NCBI GenBank assembly: GCA_031257565.1
Contig: JAIROL010000226.1
Span: 1 to 45,490 of the forward strand
DNA from: Tannerella sp.
Lineage (GTDB): Bacteria; Bacteroidota; Bacteroidia; Bacteroidales; Tannerellaceae
Length of the DNA stretch: 45,490 nt
Direction of reading: 5' to 3'
The position numbers and the translations under genes were made by a program. Below are positions 42,914 through 45,490 of the stretch, piece by piece. Positions within the stretch are counted from its first letter, which is position 1. Every line of letters begins with the position of its first letter. The notes below the pieces were generated by a model. That model had not been told where the DNA came from, searched no databases, and saw nothing but the letters and a program-made list of their open reading frames with translations.

Positions 42914-44116
42914 CTATCCGTTATCGATTTGCGCATAGCGTTCAAGGGCTTTTTCCAGAACGGTTAACGCATTGGCCAGGTCGTCTTTTTTCAGGACGTA
43001 AGCGAGGCGGACTTCATTTTTGCCGTATCCTTCTGTCGTATAGAATCCCGAAGCGGGCGCCATCATGAGGGTTTGTCCCTTGTACGAAAATTCGCTCAGA
43101 CACCATGCGCAGAACTTGTCCGCATCATCCACCGGCAGTCGGGCTACCGTGTAGAACGCCCCCATCGGTATCGGCGAATAGCACCCCGGGATGCGGTTCA
43201 GGCGGTCCACAAGGAAATTGCGGCGTTGCAGGTACTCGTTATAGACGGACAACATATATTCCTCCGACGTGTCGAGCGACGCTTCCGCAATGATTTGCCC
43301 GACAAGCGGCGGACTCAGGCGCGCCTGACACCATTTCATTACATTCTCGCGCACCTGCTTGTTCTTCGTGATGAGCGCTCCTACCCGGATACCACATTCG
43401 CTGTAACGCTTTGATACGGAATCTACCAGGACTACGTTCTGTTCGATTCCTTCAAGGTGGAACGCCGAGATATACGGCGCGCCGGTATAGCAGAATTCAC
43501 GGTATACCTCGTCGGAAAACAGGAACAGGTCATATTTTTTTACAAGATCGCGCAGCTGGTTCATTTCCTCCTGCGTATACAGGTAACCTGTCGGATTATT
43601 CGGATTACAGATCATCACCGCTTTGGTATTGGGCGTGATCAGTTCTTCGAATTGACGCATCGGCGGCAACGCAAACCCGTCTTCTATCGACGAAGGGATT
43701 GTTTTGATCACGGCCCCGCATGAAATGGCGAAAGCCATGTAGTTGGCATAGGCCGGTTCGGGGATGATGATTTCATCGCCCGGATCCAGGCAGGCCATAA
43801 ATGAGAAATTAACAGCCTCCGATCCTCCGGAAGTGATGATGATATCATCTACATCCGCCATGATCTTGAACTTGCGGTAATAGTCTGCCAGTTTCCGCCG
43901 GAAACTGAGCAGGCCTTCGCTCGGGCCGTATTCCAGTACTTTGCGGTCTACCCTGCGCATTGCTTCCAGGGCGATTTCCGGCGTAGGCAAGTCCGGCTGG
44001 CCTATATTCAGGTGATATACTTTAATCCCCTTTGCCTTTGCACTGTTAGCCAAAGGCACTAATTTCCGTATCGGCGATTCAGGCATGCTGACGCCGCGTG
44101 ATGATATGGTTGGCAT
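42914..44116 (-). CDS. PLP-dependent class I aminotransferase
   Basis: The 400-residue protein is a class I/II aminotransferase. The PLP lysine lies in VDSVSKRYSECGIRVGALIT (about 241-260), with the early NIGQPDLPTPEIALEA and MICNPNNPTGYLYTQEEMNQ (about 168-187). The substrate is not set by sequence. Aspartate, aromatic or branched-chain amino acids are possible. If it takes aromatic substrates it could supply arylpyruvates to IorAB, which is inference. LolE follows 69 bases downstream on the same strand. Confidence 0.9.
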   Translation of the reverse strand: MPTISSRGVSMPESPIRKLVPLANSAKAKGIKVYHLNIGQPDLPTPEIALEAMRRVDRKVLEYGPSEGLLSFRRKLADYYRKFKIMADVDDIIITSGGSEAVNFSFMACLDPGDEIIIPEPAYANYMAFAISCGAVIKTIPSSIEDGFALPPMRQFEELITPNTKAVMICNPNNPTGYLYTQEEMNQLRDLVKKYDLFLFSDEVYREFCYTGAPYISAFHLEGIEQNVVLVDSVSKRYSECGIRVGALITKNKQVRENVMKWCQARLSPPLVGQIIAEASLDTSEEYMLSVYNEYLQRRNFLVDRLNRIPGCYSPIPMGAFYTVARLPVDDADKFCAWCLSEFSYKGQTLMMAPASGFYTTEGYGKNEVRLAYVLKKDDLANALTVLEKALERYAQIDNG

Positions 44117-44428
44117 ATTTTTTTAAAAATGTAAAACGACAATCGTTATGGCCGACAAAAGTAGTATTCTGTAACGGATTTCACAACAAATATAGATAAA
44201 GAATTTTATGCGTACATTATTTATCTTTTTTAACGCTAAGGTAACATAGAACTCACAGTATGTTCATAACTCTCTGGCGCAAGCCGTTTTTTTTAACGCT
44301 TCGCTAAAAGACCGTTGGTTCATGTTCGTTTCATGTGTACATTATTTAATTTTTAACACTAAGGTAACATAGAACTCACAGCATGTTCATAACTCTTTGG
44401 CGCAAGCCGTTTTACATGTTCGTTTCAT
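44117..44428. other. Gene-free region with two diverged repeat units
   Basis: Two 60-base units (44231-44290 and 44354-44413, the core ...AAGGTAACATAGAACTCACA) differ by about three substitutions. A 24-base unit (44321-44344 and 44415-44438) is repeated exactly. On the minus strand the sequence at 44208-44243 and 44333-44365 resembles the bamD leader at 34868-34906 (CCTTAGCGTTAAAAAA, then ATAAATAATGTACgCAT-like). No gene or hairpin terminator is clear. Confidence 0.75.
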
Positions 44429-44656
44429 GTGTACATTAATAAGTTAATCGAAACACGAAATCTTTTTGCGGGAAATATTACCAAACAACCGGCATTTGTC
44501 AATAAAAATTTCCGTATCGCAGGTCAATTGACTAATACGGAAAAAATTATGACCGATACGTTTTTCCTTGGTACATACCCCGGACTAACGGATGAAATGT
44601 TTGAATATATTGAGATGGTTTTTGAGGAGTTTTTTAGGGAAAAAAGAATGATTTAA
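44429..44656 (+). pseudogene. rfbH: C-terminal remnant of an RfbH-type dehydrase
   Basis: A 75-codon frame carries the last part of CDP-4-dehydro-6-deoxyglucose 3-dehydrase family proteins: IETRNLFAGNITKQPAFVNK (from about residue 7), then FRIAGQLTNTEKIMTDTFFL and GTYPGLTDEMFEYIE. Full-length RfbH has about 430 residues, so some 85% is missing. The first codons overlap the repeat (44415-44438), so the break sits at the repeat. The ATG at 44429 lies within the repeat and was not the family's start. Confidence 0.8.
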
Positions 44657-44667
44657 GAAATTATTGT

Positions 44668-44675
44668 TACTTTTG
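44668..44675 (+). promoter_or_regulatory. -7 box of the RelB/RelE-like pair
   Basis: TACTTTTG at 44668-44675 lies 15 bases before the ATG at 44690 and 27 before ATG 44702. No matching -33 box is clear. Confidence 0.45.
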
Positions 44676-44689
44676 CGCTGTGATTTAAA

Positions 44690-44935
44690 ATGTTTTTTGA
44701 TATGACGGAATTGATTATAAAAAATGATATAGAAAAAAAGAAGATGGACGGATTGCTTCTTTTTCTGAAATCGTGGGATATCGAAGCGGAAATAAAACCG
44801 GCAAAGAAAACTGCAAAAGATAAACGTATTGCGGAATTTAAACAGGCTCTGAAAGAAACAAGGGAAATGGCGGAAAATATTGCCGCAGGCAAAGATGACT
44901 ACGAAACAATGGACGAGTTTTTGAAAAGGTTATAG
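44690..44935 (+). CDS. Small antitoxin-like protein paired with a RelE toxin
   Basis: This 81-residue, highly charged protein (FFDMTELIIKNDIEKKKMDG; KKTAKDKRIAEFKQALKETR) is followed by a RelE-like toxin gene 10 bases downstream. Size, acidic/basic helix pattern and position suit an antitoxin, though no known DNA-binding motif is plain. ATG 44690 or 44702 could start it. It may be related to the RelB/DUF2683 group, but I am not sure. Confidence 0.65.
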   Translation: MFFDMTELIIKNDIEKKKMDGLLLFLKSWDIEAEIKPAKKTAKDKRIAEFKQALKETREMAENIAAGKDDYETMDEFLKRL

Positions 44936-44944
44936 TTTGATTAT

Positions 44945-45295
44945 ATGCTATTTAAGCCGACAAAACAATTTGAAAAATCTTTCAAAGCTTTGTATAAAAA
45001 ATTTCCGTCTTTATCTTCGGATTATCAGAAATTTGAGACGTCATTTTCGGAAAATCCCCAACTCGGAGTTGATTTAGGTGACGGATTTCGTAAAGTTCGT
45101 ATAGCCATACAATCCAAAAATAAAGGAAAAAGTGGAGGCGGAATTATTACTTATGATATGTTTGTAAAACAACAGGAAAATGTAATCATATTAGTTGATA
45201 TTTACGATAAAAACGAAAAAGAAACTCTATCGGAGAAAAAATATACTGATATTCTTAAACGGTTTTTAGAAAATGAACAGGATACATTTGAATAA
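44945..45295 (+). CDS. RelE/ParE-type toxin
   Basis: The 116-residue protein fits the RelE toxin fold: N-terminal helices (FKPTKQFEKSFKALYKKFPS), a middle (FRKVRIAIQSKNKGKSGGGI) with basic residues typical of the RNA contact strand, and NVIILVDIYDKNEKETLSEK at the end. RelE enzymes cut mRNA at the ribosome. It is the second gene of the pair. The gap after it (45296-45449) holds only repeats and a promoter. Confidence 0.8.
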   Translation: MLFKPTKQFEKSFKALYKKFPSLSSDYQKFETSFSENPQLGVDLGDGFRKVRIAIQSKNKGKSGGGIITYDMFVKQQENVIILVDIYDKNEKETLSEKKYTDILKRFLENEQDTFE

Positions 45296-45336
45296 ATTGT
45301 TGGAGACGAACAAAACTACAAGGTTGATACTGTTTT

Positions 45337-45386
45337 TGAACCACTAATTTTTTGAACCACAAAGTTGCACAAAGTTTCACAAAGTT
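45337..45386. repeat. Low-complexity repeat with GAACCAC and CACAAAGTT units
   Basis: GAACCAC occurs at 45338-45344 and 45354-45360. CACAAAGTT occurs three times at 45358-45366, 45368-45376 and 45378-45386, a 10-base period. Such CACAAAGTT/ACTAAGG strings are common dispersed elements between genes in Bacteroidota. Confidence 0.85.
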
Positions 45387-45428
45387 TTTTGCGGTGAAAT
45401 GAATATTGAGGAAATAGACAAAAATGTT

Positions 45429-45436
45429 TACCTTTG
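45429..45436 (+). promoter_or_regulatory. -7 box of the gene at the right edge
   Basis: TACCTTTG at 45429-45436 is a consensus -7 box, 14 bases before ATG 45450. Confidence 0.5.
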
Positions 45437-45449
45437 CATTTTTAAAATT

Positions 45450-45490
45450 ATGAAATGTACATTAGTTATTAAGACAGGACAAGATGGATT
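45450..45490 (+). CDS. Start of a gene cut by the window edge, possibly HicB-like
   Basis: The first 13 codons read MKCTLVIKTGQDG. The beginning resembles HicB-type antitoxins, which start with a beta strand and then a glycine-containing turn. Thirteen codons are too few to be sure. A neighbouring toxin-antitoxin pair makes it plausible. Confidence 0.35.
   Translation, partial: MKCTLVIKTGQDG

Noticed and set aside
1-45490. CRISPR array, tRNA, rRNA, intact insertion sequence or prophage
   Set aside because: I saw no regularly spaced repeats of 24-40 bases with unique spacers, no cloverleaf-like or rRNA sequence, no complete transposase and no phage structural gene. A dedicated scan could still find a short tRNA that I missed.

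Overview
The window reads as a chromosome segment of a Bacteroidales bacterium (phylum Bacteroidota). The evidence is the protein set: a complete bat (Bacteroides aerotolerance) operon, HU-family proteins including one fused to LysM, a BamD lipoprotein, Rpb6-type RpoZ, and DUF4293. The promoters agree, since many have the Bacteroidota -7 box TAnnTTTG with a TTTG-like -33 box. Most of the window is vertically inherited core genome. The genus cannot be fixed from what is visible.

Layout. 1-4433: duplicated promoter, ftsY, rimO, a small HU protein, and an HU-transmembrane-LysM protein. 4610-13725: moxR, DUF58, a BatD-like membrane protein, batA, batB, batC, batD, batE and a PAP2 phosphatase in one tight operon. 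13861-19462: a small DNA-binding protein, a DUF2007-Usp stress protein, then on the minus strand a TPR protein downstream of gyrA. 19691-20795: an AT-rich patch with a dehydrogenase remnant and a CPBP protease. 20879-27622: paaK, ACT protein, a 36-residue symporter accessory protein, a Na+/solute symporter, mltG, iorA and iorB. 27712-29730: three small membrane proteins (zinc ribbon-CD225, GYF_2-DUF4190, DUF2752) with a dead transposase fragment between the first two. 29736-31323: an XRE regulator and about 930 bp of gene-free DNA rich in TACAAATG/CATTTGTA palindromes. 31324-36569: holA, an HsdR-N protein, a second paaK-ACT pair, bamD, rpoZ, DUF4293. 36651-39330: aroE, purC and phoH as a minus-strand operon. 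39426-41496: an AbiE type IV toxin-antitoxin module with an exact 23-bp direct repeat on each side, then a truncated ATPase. 41589-44116: a LolE-like permease and an aminotransferase. 44117-45490: dispersed repeats, the 3' end of an rfbH-like gene, a RelB/RelE-like pair and the start of a possible HicB-like gene.

How the genes work together. IorAB, the two aryl-CoA ligases, their ACT partners, the symporter and perhaps the aminotransferase fit fermentation of aromatic amino acids: arylpyruvate to arylacetyl-CoA, then to arylacetate with ATP recovery. The bat operon is probably an envelope or stress maturation complex driven by a MoxR ATPase. The accessory material (AbiE, RelE, remnants, repeats) sits at junctions between core operons.

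The observations I rate highest are the AbiE module with matched flanking repeats and a 28-bp palindrome at its promoter, the palindrome cluster upstream of the XRE gene, the HU-TM-LysM protein, and the repeats resembling the bamD leader beside the rfbH remnant. I found no CRISPR array, rRNA, tRNA, prophage or intact insertion sequence.
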